Program-made: the position numbers and the translations under genes | NCBI RefSeq assembly: GCF_900103175.1 | Contig: NZ_FNLF01000002.1 | Location: 4,168,136-4,232,135, forward strand | Length of the DNA: 64,000 bases | From: Tsukamurella pulmonis | GTDB taxonomy: Bacteria > Actinomycetota > Actinomycetes > Mycobacteriales > Mycobacteriaceae | Reading direction: 5' to 3' | The notes under the pieces: model-generated | Database searches by the model: none | What the model saw: only the letters and a program-made list of their open reading frames with translations | What the model was told of the DNA's origin: nothing | In this document: piece after piece, positions 9,217-18,308 of the stretch | Layout of the letters: each line of letters begins with the position of its first letter | How positions within the stretch are numbered: position 1 is the stretch's first letter

Positions 9217-10576
9217 CGGCGCCACGGTTGACCGCGCGCCGGGACCTGCGCGCCGTCGGGCTGGTCTCGGGTCTCAGCGCCGCGTACGGGGTCGCGCTCG
9301 TCGTCGCCGCGGGCGTGCTCGCCGCGGCCGGCGGCGCCGCGGGAGCCACCATCGCGCTGACCCTCTCAGCGCTGCTGATCGGGATGGCTCTCTACGTCAG
9401 CGCCATCGTCATCTCCACGGGCGTGAGCACCGTCGTCGTCGGGATCCGTCCGCACATCGCGCTGCTGCGGCTGCTCGGGGCGCGGTCCGCTCTGCTGCGG
9501 CGGCGACTGGTCACCGAAGTGCTCACGGTCGCCTCCGCCGCCGCGCTGCTGGGTGCCGCCGCCGGCGGCTGCCTCGCGATCGGGGTGCGCGGACGCCTCG
9601 TGAGCCGGGGCACGATCCCACACGAGAGCTTCTGGGCCACGGACCGTTTCACTCCCCTGGTCGTGCTCGCCACGATCGCCGTCGCCGCCCTCGCGGCGCG
9701 CTCGGCGAGCCGCACCGTGCTCGCGGTCAGCCCCGCATCGGCGCTTTCCGCCGCCGACGAGCACGCCGCTCCGGCCGCCTCGACGACGGCGACCCGAACG
9801 GTCGGCGCCGCAGTCCTGCTCGGCGTCGGCGCGATCGCCCTGCTCTACCCCGCCTTCGGCTCACTGCGCGGGTCCAGCAGCGGCATCCTGCTCGCCGCGC
9901 TCGGCGCGGTCCTGCTCTCGCTCGGCGTGCTCGTCGGGGCCCCCGTGCTGCTCCCCTTCGTGGTCGCCGGGATCGGTGCGCTCTTCGGCCGCTCCGCCCC
10001 CGCGGCGGTCGCGCGCAGCAACGCCCACGCCTACCGCGACCGCACCACCCGCTCGACCATCGGCATCCTCACGGGCGTCACGCTCGTGATCACGCTGGCC
10101 ACCGGCGCGACGGCGGTCAAAACCGCTCTGGCGAGCGAGATCTCCGCGCAGGACTACCCCGAGGTGGCGCGGTTCATCGACATGACCACCATCGTGCTGA
10201 TCGGCGTCACCGTGATCAGCGCCGTGATCAGCGCGATCGGCTATGTGAGCGTGATGTCGGCCGGGGTGGAGCAGCGCCGCCGCGAGATCGGCATGCTGCG
10301 CGTGCTGGGACTGCGCCGGACCGACGTCTACCGCACCACCGTCTTCGAGTCGCTGGCCATCGCGGGCGCGGCGGTCACGTGCGGCATCGTCCTCGGCGTC
10401 GTCATCGGCTCCGCCGGCGCGCGCGCACTGATCCCGTTCGCCGGCGACGTGCTGTTCGTGCCGTGGAACGCGCTCGCGTCACGATCGTCGCCGCCGCGGG
10501 CCTGGTGATCGCCAGCGCGATCACCCCGGCGCGTCGCGCCGCCGCGGTCTCGCCGATCGAAACGATCCGCGCATGA
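9213..10576 (+). pseudogene. FtsX-like ABC permease, disrupted by a one-base frameshift near the 3' end
   Basis: The permease partner of the preceding ATPase. It starts at GTG 9213, overlapping the ATPase stop. About eight hydrophobic segments and two FtsX-like halves are visible, with VSVMSAGVEQRRREIGMLRV being typical. The frame terminates early at 10508 with an out-of-character tail after VLFVPWNALA. The expected ending, VTIVAAAGLVIASAITPARR and then ETIRA, continues in the next frame to a stop at 10576, which overlaps the ATG of the next gene (10573) by four bases. A single base is missing between about 10470 and 10478, within CGCGCTCGCG. This could be a true mutation or a sequencing error; the rest is intact. 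Confidence 0.85.
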
Positions 10577-11811
10577 GCGCCCCCGCGACCACCGGCCGGC
10601 TGCTCGGTGTCGACGCGGCCCGCGGCCTGGCCGTGCTCGGCATGTGCCTGGTCCACGTCCACCCCACGACCGGTCCGACCTGGCTGCTCGACCTCGCCCA
10701 GGGTCGCTCGGCCGCCCTGTTCGCCGTGCTCGCGGGCGTCTCGCTGGCGCTGTTGTCCGGGGGAACGCATCCGCCCGCCGACCTGACCACGACGCGGCGA
10801 CGGATCGGGGTGCGCGCCGCGATCCTGCTGGTGCTCGGCCTGACCCTGGCGACGCTGGGCACGTCGGTGATGGTGATCCTCTGCTACTACGCGCTGTACT
10901 TCCTGTTGTGCCTGCCGCTGCTGCGGCTGCGGGCCCCGGCTCTCGCGGCGCTCGCCGCCGCGACCGCCGTGGCCGGGCCGGTCGCCTCGTTCGCGATCCG
11001 GTCGCACATGGAGATCAACGAATTCGGTGGTTCCCCGTCGTGGCTCTCCGTCGGCGACGCCGGCGGGGCGCTGACGATGCTCCTGCTCACCGGCGCCTAC
11101 CCCGCGCTGACGTGGACGCCGTTCGTCCTGGCCGGGATGGCGCTCGGCCGCCGGGGCGCGGGAACGACGCCACCGATCCGGCTGGTCACCGCCGGGGCGG
11201 CCCTCGTCGCCGCAGGCTTCGGCGGCTCGTGGTTCGTCCAGACGGTGCTCGGCGGGCGCGAGCGCCTGGTGGCGGTGCTGGAGCCGATCCTCGCGGGCTC
11301 GGGGCTCTCGGCCGAGCAGATGCTCAGCGCGCCGTCGTTCGGCGCGGCGACGACCACGTCGTGGTGGAACCTGACCCTCGCGAACGCCCATTCGGGGACG
11401 CCGTTCGAGATCATCGGGTCGATCGGCGTCGCGCTGGTGGTCCTCGGTGGCCTCACCGCGCTCAGCGAACGCCGCTGGGGGCGGCTGGCGCTGCGCCCGC
11501 TGATCGCCACCGGGACGATGGCGCTGACCGTCTACTGCCTGCACATCGTGATCCTGGCGGTACTCCCGCCGATGCGCTTCGAGGGAGAGGAGGCGATCAC
11601 GCTCGGCGGCATGTCGCTGTGGACGTACTTCGTGCTATTGATCGCCGCACTCGTGGTCTTCGCCCTCGCGTGGACGAGGCGGATGCGGCGAGGCCCGCTC
11701 GAAACGCTGGTGCACCGCGCGACGCTCCTGATCCGCCCGCGGCCGAGCGCGCCGGCGGGCGACGGCGACGCCGCGCCTACTGTGCGTCGCGCCGGCGCAG
11801 GAGGGCCTTGA
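10573..11811 (+). CDS. DUF418/DUF1624-type multi-pass membrane protein (putative acyltransferase)
   Basis: A 412-residue integral membrane protein with about nine to ten hydrophobic segments. The N-terminal LGVDAARGLAVLGMCLVHVH is typical of the DUF1624/heparan-alpha-glucosaminide acetyltransferase-like family, and the C-terminal half resembles DUF418 (GTMALTVYCLHIVIL). A role in acylating an envelope component is inferred only from family. The ATG overlaps the restored end of the permease, placing it last in the sensor-exporter operon. Its 3' end overlaps the convergent oxidoreductase gene by 35 bases. Confidence 0.85.
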   Translation: MSAPATTGRLLGVDAARGLAVLGMCLVHVHPTTGPTWLLDLAQGRSAALFAVLAGVSLALLSGGTHPPADLTTTRRRIGVRAAILLVLGLTLATLGTSVMVILCYYALYFLLCLPLLRLRAPALAALAAATAVAGPVASFAIRSHMEINEFGGSPSWLSVGDAGGALTMLLLTGAYPALTWTPFVLAGMALGRRGAGTTPPIRLVTAGAALVAAGFGGSWFVQTVLGGRERLVAVLEPILAGSGLSAEQMLSAPSFGAATTTSWWNLTLANAHSGTPFEIIGSIGVALVVLGGLTALSERRWGRLALRPLIATGTMALTVYCLHIVILAVLPPMRFEGEEAITLGGMSLWTYFVLLIAALVVFALAWTRRMRRGPLETLVHRATLLIRPRPSAPAGDGDAAPTVRRAGAGGP

Positions 11812-12553
11812 TGACGGTGTAGTCGAACTCCGGGGCCGCGAGCTCGGCGGTGAACTCGGTGACGCCCTCGGCGGTCAGCTGATCGACGAAGGCCAGCGCA
11901 CCGTCGGCCCCCATCCCGCGCGGGATGGCGACGTTGTGGGCGATGTCCTTCGGGTCGCGGCCGATGCGCTCGCAGGCGCGCGCGAGCACGCCGGCCTTGT
12001 GCCGGTAGGTCTCGAGGTCCACGAAGTAGTGCCACACCGAGGCGTACTGCGCGACCAGCGGCAGCGTCTTCTTCTCGCCGCCACCGCCGATGAGGATCGG
12101 GATGTCCCGGGTGGGAGCGGGATTGAGCTTGCTCCAGCGCTCGGTGATGCGCGGCAGCGCCGCGCCGAGGTCGTCGAGACGCGAGCCGGCGGTGCCGAAC
12201 TCGTAGCCGTACTCGTCGTAGTCGCGCTGGAACCAACCGGAGCCGATCCCCAGGATCAGGCGCCCGTTCGAGATGTGGTCGACGGTGCGCGCCATGTCGG
12301 CGAGCAGGTCCGGGTTGCGGTAGCTGTTGCAGGTGACCAGCGCGCCGAACTCGATGCGGGAGGTCTGCTCCGCCCAGGCGGCGAGCATCGTCCAGCACTC
12401 GAGGTGCGTGCCGTCCGGGTCGCCGGAGAGCGGGAAGAAGTGGTCCCAGTTGTAGACCACGTCCACGCCCAGGTCCTCGAGCGTGGCGACGGCGTCGCGC
12501 AGCTGCTGGTACTCGGTGAAGTGCTGGGGCTGAAGTTGGACTCCGATGCGCAT
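11777..12553 (-). CDS. LLM-class F420-dependent oxidoreductase
   Basis: A 258-residue luciferase-like flavin/F420 oxidoreductase. The start MRIGVQLQPQHF is the classic first beta strand of the TIM barrel. Later come VDVVYNWDHFFPL, EFGALVTCNSYRNPDLLADM and GRLILGIGSGWFQRDYDEYG, all hallmarks of actinobacterial F420 enzymes. The substrate is unknown. The frame is open far upstream, but the ATG at 12553 is the natural start. It is convergent with the DUF418 gene and 14 bases downstream of the MFS gene on the same strand, so the two could be cotranscribed. Confidence 0.92.
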   Translation of the reverse strand: MRIGVQLQPQHFTEYQQLRDAVATLEDLGVDVVYNWDHFFPLSGDPDGTHLECWTMLAAWAEQTSRIEFGALVTCNSYRNPDLLADMARTVDHISNGRLILGIGSGWFQRDYDEYGYEFGTAGSRLDDLGAALPRITERWSKLNPAPTRDIPILIGGGGEKKTLPLVAQYASVWHYFVDLETYRHKAGVLARACERIGRDPKDIAHNVAIPRGMGADGALAFVDQLTAEGVTEFTAELAAPEFDYTVIKALLRRRDAQ

Positions 12554-12567
12554 GCCGTCGACGCTAC

Positions 12568-13794
12568 TCAGCGCTCCGCCGGCGCGCTGGCCGAACCGGG
12601 AAGCACCACCACGACCAGCGCGAACGCCGCGACGACGGCGACCGAGACCGCGACCACCAGCCCGGCCCACCCGAGCGCGGCGAAGGCGGCGCCGCCGGAT
12701 GCCCCGAGCACCGACGAGCCGGCGTAGTAGCAGAACAGGTACCCGGAGGAGGCCTCGGCGCGGTGCTCGGTCGCGAGCAGGCCGACCCACCCGCTGGCGA
12801 CGCTGTGCGCCGCGAAGAAGCCCGCGGTGAAGACCACCATGCCCGCGAGCACGGCGGGGGTCGAGTCCGGCAGCGTGACGAGCAGGCCGGCGCCCATCGT
12901 CGTGACGGAGCCGAGCAGCACGCGCCGTCGCCCGATCCGGTCGGCGAGCCGGCCGGCCCGCCCCGAGGACCAGGTGCCCGCGAGGTAGATGAGGAAGACC
13001 AGTCCCACCACGGCGGGCGCGAGTGCGAAGGGCTCGGCGAGCAGCCGGAAGCCGAGGAAGTTGTAGACGCTGACGAAGCCGCCCATCAGTAGGAAGGCGA
13101 GCACGAAGAGCGTCGCGAGCTCCGGCCGGCGCAGGTGACCGAGCATGCCGCGCACCGTGGTTCGCACCGAGACCGGGACGGGCTCGTGGAAGCGCGACGG
13201 GGGCAGGGTGCGGATCATCACGACGGTGAGCACGGCCGCGGCGATCGCGAACAGCTCCATGGCGCCGCGCCACGGCAGCACGTCGAGGCCGACGGCCGTC
13301 ACCACGCGGCCGAGCAGCCCGCCGATGGTGGTGCCCGCGATGTAGCGGCCCATCGCTCCGCCGAGGTCGCGCCCGTCGACCTCCTCCGCGAGGTAGGCCA
13401 TGGCCACCGCGGGGACGCCGGCCAGCGCGATCCCCTGCAGCGCGCGCAGGACGAGCAGCACGGGCAGCGTGGGCGCGAGCGGGATGAGCAGGCCGAGGAC
13501 GACGGCGGCGACCGCGGACACCGTCATCACCCGGGTCCGGCCGAAGCGCTCCGAGAGCGCGCTGACGGGGATGATGGCGAGGGCGAGCAGGCCCGTGGTC
13601 ACCGAGACCGCGAGCGCCGAGACCGCGGGGGCCGCGCCGAAGACGCGGGTCAGCTCCGGGAGCACCGCCTGCGTCGAGTACATCGAGCCGAAGGTGGTCA
13701 GGCCCGCCACGAACAGGGCCAGGGTGGTGCGACGGTACGCGGGCGTCCCCGCGCGCAGCGGCGCGGTCCGGGGGCTGTCGACGGTGGCGCTCAT
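12568..13794 (-). CDS. MFS transporter, YnfM-like
   Basis: A 408-residue major facilitator protein with twelve hydrophobic segments. The start region reads TTLALFVAGLTTFGSMYSTQ, and the loop 2-3 motif A is SALSERFGRTRVM. A second copy of the motif is GRLADRIGRRRVLL in the C-terminal half. The TFGSMYSTQAVLPEL motif resembles the YnfM family of inner-membrane exporters, often next to a LysR regulator as here. The ATG at 13794 was chosen over the longer open frame because it precedes the first membrane helix by about 25 residues. Confidence 0.9.
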   Translation of the reverse strand: MSATVDSPRTAPLRAGTPAYRRTTLALFVAGLTTFGSMYSTQAVLPELTRVFGAAPAVSALAVSVTTGLLALAIIPVSALSERFGRTRVMTVSAVAAVVLGLLIPLAPTLPVLLVLRALQGIALAGVPAVAMAYLAEEVDGRDLGGAMGRYIAGTTIGGLLGRVVTAVGLDVLPWRGAMELFAIAAAVLTVVMIRTLPPSRFHEPVPVSVRTTVRGMLGHLRRPELATLFVLAFLLMGGFVSVYNFLGFRLLAEPFALAPAVVGLVFLIYLAGTWSSGRAGRLADRIGRRRVLLGSVTTMGAGLLVTLPDSTPAVLAGMVVFTAGFFAAHSVASGWVGLLATEHRAEASSGYLFCYYAGSSVLGASGGAAFAALGWAGLVVAVSVAVVAAFALVVVVLPGSASAPAER

Positions 13795-13834
13795 GGGTTC
13801 ACCGTGCTCCCCGATCGTCGATGTGTGAAATGCA

Positions 13835-13845
13835 TTGATCATCAA
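13835..13845. promoter_or_regulatory. palindrome between MFS and lysR, likely LysR operator
   Basis: TTGATCATCAA is an odd-length palindrome with the T-N11-A-like character of LysR-type sites. It lies in the 70-base divergent intergenic region, 20 bases before the lysR ATG. The assignment is by position. Confidence 0.5.
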
Positions 13846-13864
13846 ATCTTGATAGAAACAACGC

Positions 13865-14770
13865 ATGACCGCAGATGGCAGGCCCGGATCGAGCGCCTCG
13901 GACGATCTCGTGCGGTTCATCACGCTGGCCGAGACCGCCCACATGACCGACGCCGCGGCCGCGCTGCGGATCACCCAGCCCACGCTCTCGCGCACCCTCG
14001 CGCGCCTGGAGGCGGACCTCGGTGCGCCCCTGTTCGACCGCCGGCACGGGCGCCTGGTGCTCAACGCGAGCGGCGAGATCTACCTCGACCACGCGCGGCG
14101 CGCGCACGCCGAGTTGGAGGCCGCCCGCGCGCAGATCGCCGACCTGCGGAGCCCGTCGCAGGGCACCATCCGGCTGTCGTTCCTGCACTCCTTCGGGGTC
14201 GCGCTCGTGCCGCGACTGGTCTCCGGGTTCCGCGAGCGCGAGCCGCGGGTGAGCTTCGCGCTCTCGCAGTTCGCCGCCGGCACCGTGACCGAGCGGGTCC
14301 TCGCCGACGAGGCGGACCTCGCCATCGTCTCGCCGCGGCCGGCCACGAGCGCCGTCGCCTTCGGCCTGCTCGCCGTGCAACGGCTGGCCCTCGCGGTGCC
14401 CGCCGGGCATCCGCTGGCGGGCCGGGCGTCCGTGCACCTGTCGGAGGCCGCGGACGCGGACTTCATCACGATGCACCCCGAGTTCGGCCTGCGTCGCATC
14501 CTCGAGGAGCGCTGCGCCGCTGCGGGTTTCCGACCGCGGATCGCCTTCGAATCGTCCGAGTCGTTCACCGTCGCGGGCCTCGTGGCGGCGGGGCTCGGGG
14601 TCGCGCTGCTACCCGTCGACCAGGATCCGCTCTGGCCACCCGGAATGGTGCTGGTCCCCATGTCGGGGCCGGCGCCCACGCGGGAGGTGGGGCTCATCTG
14701 GCGCCCCGACACGGCGCTCCCCCGCGCGGTGCGCGCCTTCCGGGATTACGCGCTCGCGCAGGCGGAGTGA
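13865..14770 (+). CDS. LysR family transcriptional regulator
   Basis: A 301-residue LysR-type regulator. The N-terminal winged helix-turn-helix covers about residues 12-75 (MTDAAAALRITQPTLSRTLA, GAPLFDRRHGRLVLN). The periplasmic-binding-like effector domain (about 100-295) begins IRLSFLHSFGVALVPRLV. It is divergent from the YnfM-like MFS gene, which it probably controls. The inducer is unknown. Confidence 0.93.
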   Translation: MTADGRPGSSASDDLVRFITLAETAHMTDAAAALRITQPTLSRTLARLEADLGAPLFDRRHGRLVLNASGEIYLDHARRAHAELEAARAQIADLRSPSQGTIRLSFLHSFGVALVPRLVSGFREREPRVSFALSQFAAGTVTERVLADEADLAIVSPRPATSAVAFGLLAVQRLALAVPAGHPLAGRASVHLSEAADADFITMHPEFGLRRILEERCAAAGFRPRIAFESSESFTVAGLVAAGLGVALLPVDQDPLWPPGMVLVPMSGPAPTREVGLIWRPDTALPRAVRAFRDYALAQAE

Positions 14771-14774
14771 CCGC

Positions 14775-15533
14775 TCACCGTCGAACCGCGACGGCGAAGA
14801 TGCGGCGGAACGGGAGCACCGTCCCGAAATCCTGTGGCGGATAGGCGATGTTCAGCTCCGCCTTGTACCGGGTGACGAAGTCCTCGCGCTCGGCACCGTG
14901 GAGCCGCGCGAGCACGGGCCGGGCGCCGGTGCCGGAGATCCACTCGAAGACCGCATCCTCGCCCTGCAGCACGTGCAGGTAGGTGCTCTCCCAGACGTCC
15001 ACCTCCCACCCCGGTCGCAGCAGCGCCGCAAGGTATTCGGCCGGGGCGCGGACGTCGATGCGGCGGAAGTCGGTGACGCCGTGCTCCGCCGCCAGGCGCC
15101 ACAGCAGCGCGTGCGAGGGGGCGTCCTGATTGCCCGGCACCTGGAACGCGAAGGCGTGGGCGGCACCGTCGGCGGCGGCGGGCAGCAGATCGATGTGCCG
15201 GTCGACCCACTGGTACATCGCGTTGGAGACGATCACGTCGGGCCGCTCGCCCGCGGGACGCCAGGCGGCGGCGTCGCCGATCTCGAAGCTCGTGCGCGGG
15301 TCGGCGACCTCGGCGCGGGCGCGCTCGATCATCTCCGCGCTGGAGTCGACGCCGTGGATCGTCGCCTCCGGCCAGCGGGCGCGCAGGGGCGCGACGTCGT
15401 TGCCCGGGCCGCAGCCCAGATCGACGACGGTGCGGGCCCCGCCGGGGATGCGCGCGAGCAGATCGAGGAACGGTCGCGTGCGCTCGTCGCCGAAACGGAG
15501 GTACTGGGATGGATCCCATCGGGACGAAGTCAT
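14775..15533 (-). CDS. tam: trans-aconitate 2-methyltransferase
   Basis: A 252-residue class I SAM methyltransferase. WDPSQYLRFGDERTRPF at the start is the signature of Tam proteins, followed by motif I VVDLGCGPGND and GVDSSAEMIE. SNAMYQWVD marks the active-site region. The enzyme methylates trans-aconitate, an inhibitory isomer of the citric-acid-cycle intermediate. The ATG at 15533 is preferred to a TTG four codons earlier. It ends five bases from the convergent lysR stop and is divergent from the ABC ATPase gene. Confidence 0.9.
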   Translation of the reverse strand: MTSSRWDPSQYLRFGDERTRPFLDLLARIPGGARTVVDLGCGPGNDVAPLRARWPEATIHGVDSSAEMIERARAEVADPRTSFEIGDAAAWRPAGERPDVIVSNAMYQWVDRHIDLLPAAADGAAHAFAFQVPGNQDAPSHALLWRLAAEHGVTDFRRIDVRAPAEYLAALLRPGWEVDVWESTYLHVLQGEDAVFEWISGTGARPVLARLHGAEREDFVTRYKAELNIAYPPQDFGTVLPFRRIFAVAVRR

Positions 15534-15569
15534 ACAATCATCCAATCAATTCCGGAGGAGAGGTGGACA

Positions 15570-16367
15570 GTGACCGAAACCGCGACGAGTGCGCCGCACG
15601 TGTTGAACATCGACCACGTGGACCTGATCCGCACCGGCCGTGCCCTCCTCGACGACGTCTCCCTCACCGTACGCCGAGGCGAGCACTGGGTACTCCTGGG
15701 CGCGAACGGCGCCGGCAAGTCCACGCTGCTGGGGCTGTGCGGCGCCGTCACCCACCCCACCCGCAGCACCGTCGACGTGCTGGGCAAGCGCCTCGGCCGG
15801 GTGGACATGCGCGAGCTGCGCACCCACATCGGGCACGTCAACCCGCGGCACCGCCTGGACGAGCCGCTGACGGTGCGCGACGTGGTGATCACGGGCGTGA
15901 CCAACACGCCGGAGTTCCCGCCCCGCTGGGCGCCCACCGAGGCGCAGCGCTCCCGCGCGGAGGCGCTCGTCGAGACCCTCGGGATGTCGCGCCACATCGA
16001 ATCGCGGTGGCCGACACTCTCGCAGGGCGAGCGCGGGCGCGCCCTCATCGCGCGCGCCCTGATGGGCGACCCCGCCCTGCTCCTGCTCGACGAGCCGGCG
16101 ACGGGGCTCGATCTCGCCGCCCGCGAGCGCCTGCTGACCACGGTCGACGGTGCGCGGCGCGCCCACCCCGAGCTCGCCTCGATCCTCGTGACCCATCACC
16201 TCGAGGAGATCCCGACCACCACCACGCACGCTGTCCTCATCCGGGACGGGCGCATCACGGCGGCGGGGGCGGTCGACGACGTGCTCACCACCGAGGCGAT
16301 CAGCCACGCCTTCGATCACCCGATCAGCATCACCCGGCAGGACGGCCGCTGGACGGCGCGGTCGTAG
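15570..16367 (+). CDS. orphan ABC transporter ATP-binding protein
   Basis: A 265-residue single ABC domain. Walker A is LLGANGAGKSTLLGL, the signature appears as LSQGERGRALIARALM, Walker B is ALLLLDEPATGLDL, and the switch histidine is in LVTHHLEEIP. The degenerate signature (SQGER) is typical of ModF/YlmA-like ATPases. No membrane partner lies beside it, so either it works with a distant permease or it is a non-transport ABC protein. GTG at 15570 follows a strong ribosome-binding site (GGAGGAG). Confidence 0.88.
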   Translation: MTETATSAPHVLNIDHVDLIRTGRALLDDVSLTVRRGEHWVLLGANGAGKSTLLGLCGAVTHPTRSTVDVLGKRLGRVDMRELRTHIGHVNPRHRLDEPLTVRDVVITGVTNTPEFPPRWAPTEAQRSRAEALVETLGMSRHIESRWPTLSQGERGRALIARALMGDPALLLLDEPATGLDLAARERLLTTVDGARRAHPELASILVTHHLEEIPTTTTHAVLIRDGRITAAGAVDDVLTTEAISHAFDHPISITRQDGRWTARS

Positions 16368-16401
16368 GCCGCACCGGTGCCGCGGTTCCGCCGCCCCGTC
16401 C

Positions 16402-18180
16402 TCAGAAGGGCGGGGGCGACAGCGGCGCTGTGGCGTCGTAGGTTTCGCCCGCGGCTTCGGCGGCGGCGCGTTCGCGTTCCCGGGCCCGGGCCTCGGCGTC
16501 CGCCCTCCGCCGGTCGCGGCGTTCGTGGCGCAACAGCCTGTTCCGAGCGCGGAGGGCACGACGGGCCTTGGCACGGCGCTTGGCGGCGGACGCCAGGCCG
16601 TCGGGGTTCTTCGGTGCCGCCGGGCCGGGGTCGGGGGCGTCCCAGATGATCCGTTCGAGTCCGGGCAGCAGCGCCCGGGACGCGCCGGGCGGGACGGTGT
16701 GGATTCCACCGGCGGGGTGCCGCCACTCGACGGTGCCGTCAGGGAGAACGTCGGAGATCCAGCCGGTCTCCGTCTTGATGCGGTGATGGAAGCCGCACAG
16801 GGGCACCAGGTTTCCGGGTGCGTCGCGGCCGGCCACGGTGGTCGCCCCGCCCTGAGAGGGATCGTCGTGGTCGTACTCGGCGACGTGGTCGGCCTGGCAG
16901 CGATCCGCCGGCGTGCTGCAGCCGGGGAAGACGCAGGTGGGGTAGGTCAGGCGCATGACCAGCAGTTGGTACCAGGTGGGCCGGTACCCGCCGGCGCCGC
17001 GGACATGGACCGCACCGGTGGCGGGGTCGCGGCGGCCGAGGACCCGCCACTGCGTCCGGGCACGGGCGATCATATCGCGCGCCCGCTCGACGGCGACCGG
17101 GCCGGTGATCCCGGGCTCCGCCGTGAGGATCACCGCGCCGCCACCGCCGCGATCCACGTCGTGCGCCGCGGTCGCGGGCTCGGATGCGGGGTCGGGTGCG
17201 GGTGCGGGGTCGGGTGCGGGCTCGGCCTTGTGCGCGGGCCCGGCCTTGTGCGCGGGATCGGGGAGGTGCGCGGGACCGGGCAGGTCGGTTTCGTTGAGGA
17301 CGATCACCGCCAGGGCGGCGATCTCCTGCGACGCTGCGCCGCTGCGGGGCCGGGCCTCCCGCAGCTCGCACGACTCCGCGCCGCACCGACAGCCGAGCGT
17401 CTCGTAGCCCTCGGCGAGAGCGACGAGTGCGGCGACCTGCCGCTGCCCCAGCGTGCGGCCGTCGGCCCGGCACACCGACTGGGCGACCGGAGTCACGGCG
17501 GCTGCCAGGCGCAGTGCCTGATCCGTCGGCATTACGGCCTCGAGATCGACCAGACCGTCGGCGCGCGCGTGGAACTCGATCCGCTCACGCGGCTCCGACG
17601 GCGGCGTCTCGCGTGCGGCCGCGGGATCGAGCCCGACGAGGACCGACTTCGCCGCGTCCGCGACTGCCCGCACCGTGAGCGACTGCCCACTGCGGGCCGT
17701 GAGCCAGCCGGTGATCCGCTCGTCGAAGGCTCGCACGATCCGCTCGTCCAGAACCGCCGCCGACGACCGCAGCACCTCGCGCACCAGCGTCGGACTGACG
17801 GCACCGGTGGCGAACAGATCGAACAGACGCGGGCAGCGTTCCCGTAGATCCAGCCCGCGATGCACCGCCGAGCCCGCGGCCGTGCGGCCGGTGCCCAGCG
17901 CGGCACCGACCTCCGCGACCAACTCGTCCCAGTCGTCGACGAAGCGGCGGGAGGATTCCGCACGCACCTGCCGCGCGTCGTCCCGCAGCTGGTAGAGCCT
18001 GGTCAGCACTGCCGACCGCTCCGCCTCCAACCGGTTCTGCTCCACCGTCAGACCCCGAAGGCGCGCCACGGCGCCCGCCGCGCTCAACCCGGACACCGCA
18101 CCGTCGAACACCGGGGGCAGCGGCGTGGACACCCGCCGGCCCAGAGTGAATGCGTCGTCCGAGTAGCTCATGCTTTCCAT
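16402..18180 (-). CDS. DUF222 (13E12-type) protein with C-terminal HNH nuclease domain
   Basis: A 592-residue member of the large mycolata family with an N-terminal helical DUF222 domain (about 30-290) and a C-terminal HNH domain. The HNH core is CVFPGCSTPADRCQADHVAE with LVPLCGFHHRIKTETGW downstream. Between them lies a Pro-Ala-rich linker of near-repeats (PAHKAGPAHKAEPAPDP). The C-terminus is rich in Arg and Ala. Such genes occur in many copies per genome and their biological role is unsettled; no transposition signature is visible here. ATG codons at 18180 and 18171 are both possible starts. It stands alone between the ABC ATPase and dinB genes. Confidence 0.92.
   Translation of the reverse strand: MESMSYSDDAFTLGRRVSTPLPPVFDGAVSGLSAAGAVARLRGLTVEQNRLEAERSAVLTRLYQLRDDARQVRAESSRRFVDDWDELVAEVGAALGTGRTAAGSAVHRGLDLRERCPRLFDLFATGAVSPTLVREVLRSSAAVLDERIVRAFDERITGWLTARSGQSLTVRAVADAAKSVLVGLDPAAARETPPSEPRERIEFHARADGLVDLEAVMPTDQALRLAAAVTPVAQSVCRADGRTLGQRQVAALVALAEGYETLGCRCGAESCELREARPRSGAASQEIAALAVIVLNETDLPGPAHLPDPAHKAGPAHKAEPAPDPAPAPDPASEPATAAHDVDRGGGGAVILTAEPGITGPVAVERARDMIARARTQWRVLGRRDPATGAVHVRGAGGYRPTWYQLLVMRLTYPTCVFPGCSTPADRCQADHVAEYDHDDPSQGGATTVAGRDAPGNLVPLCGFHHRIKTETGWISDVLPDGTVEWRHPAGGIHTVPPGASRALLPGLERIIWDAPDPGPAAPKNPDGLASAAKRRAKARRALRARNRLLRHERRDRRRADAEARARERERAAAEAAGETYDATAPLSPPPF
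17180..17285. repeat. GC-rich minisatellite encoding the Pro-Ala linker of the DUF222-HNH gene
   Basis: Two unit types are seen: GGGTGCGGGGTC/GGGTGCGGGCTC units (about 17190-17224) and CGGCCTTGTGCGCGGG units with degenerate copies after them. They encode alternating Pro, Ala, Asp and Lys residues, and are expected to vary in length between strains. Confidence 0.7.
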
Positions 18181-18308
18181 TTTATGGAGAGAAATCGAAC
18201 GATGATAGGTCTTGACACCGTCTTTCTACGGTGACATCGCAACCTGATGATTCTTGTCAGTGGCCTGCGGTTGACTGGAGCCGTACCCGACCCCGTCAGG
18301 AGTTCTTC

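Noticed and set aside
5495-9225. Long minus-strand frames opposite the methyltransferase, kinase, regulator and ABC genes
   Set aside because: The plus-strand genes have complete family motifs and coupled starts, so the opposite frames are shadows.
16402-18180. The DUF222-HNH gene as a homing element, intron or insertion sequence
   Set aside because: No terminal repeats, target duplication, interrupted host gene or transposase; the family is an ordinary multi-copy chromosomal one in mycolata.
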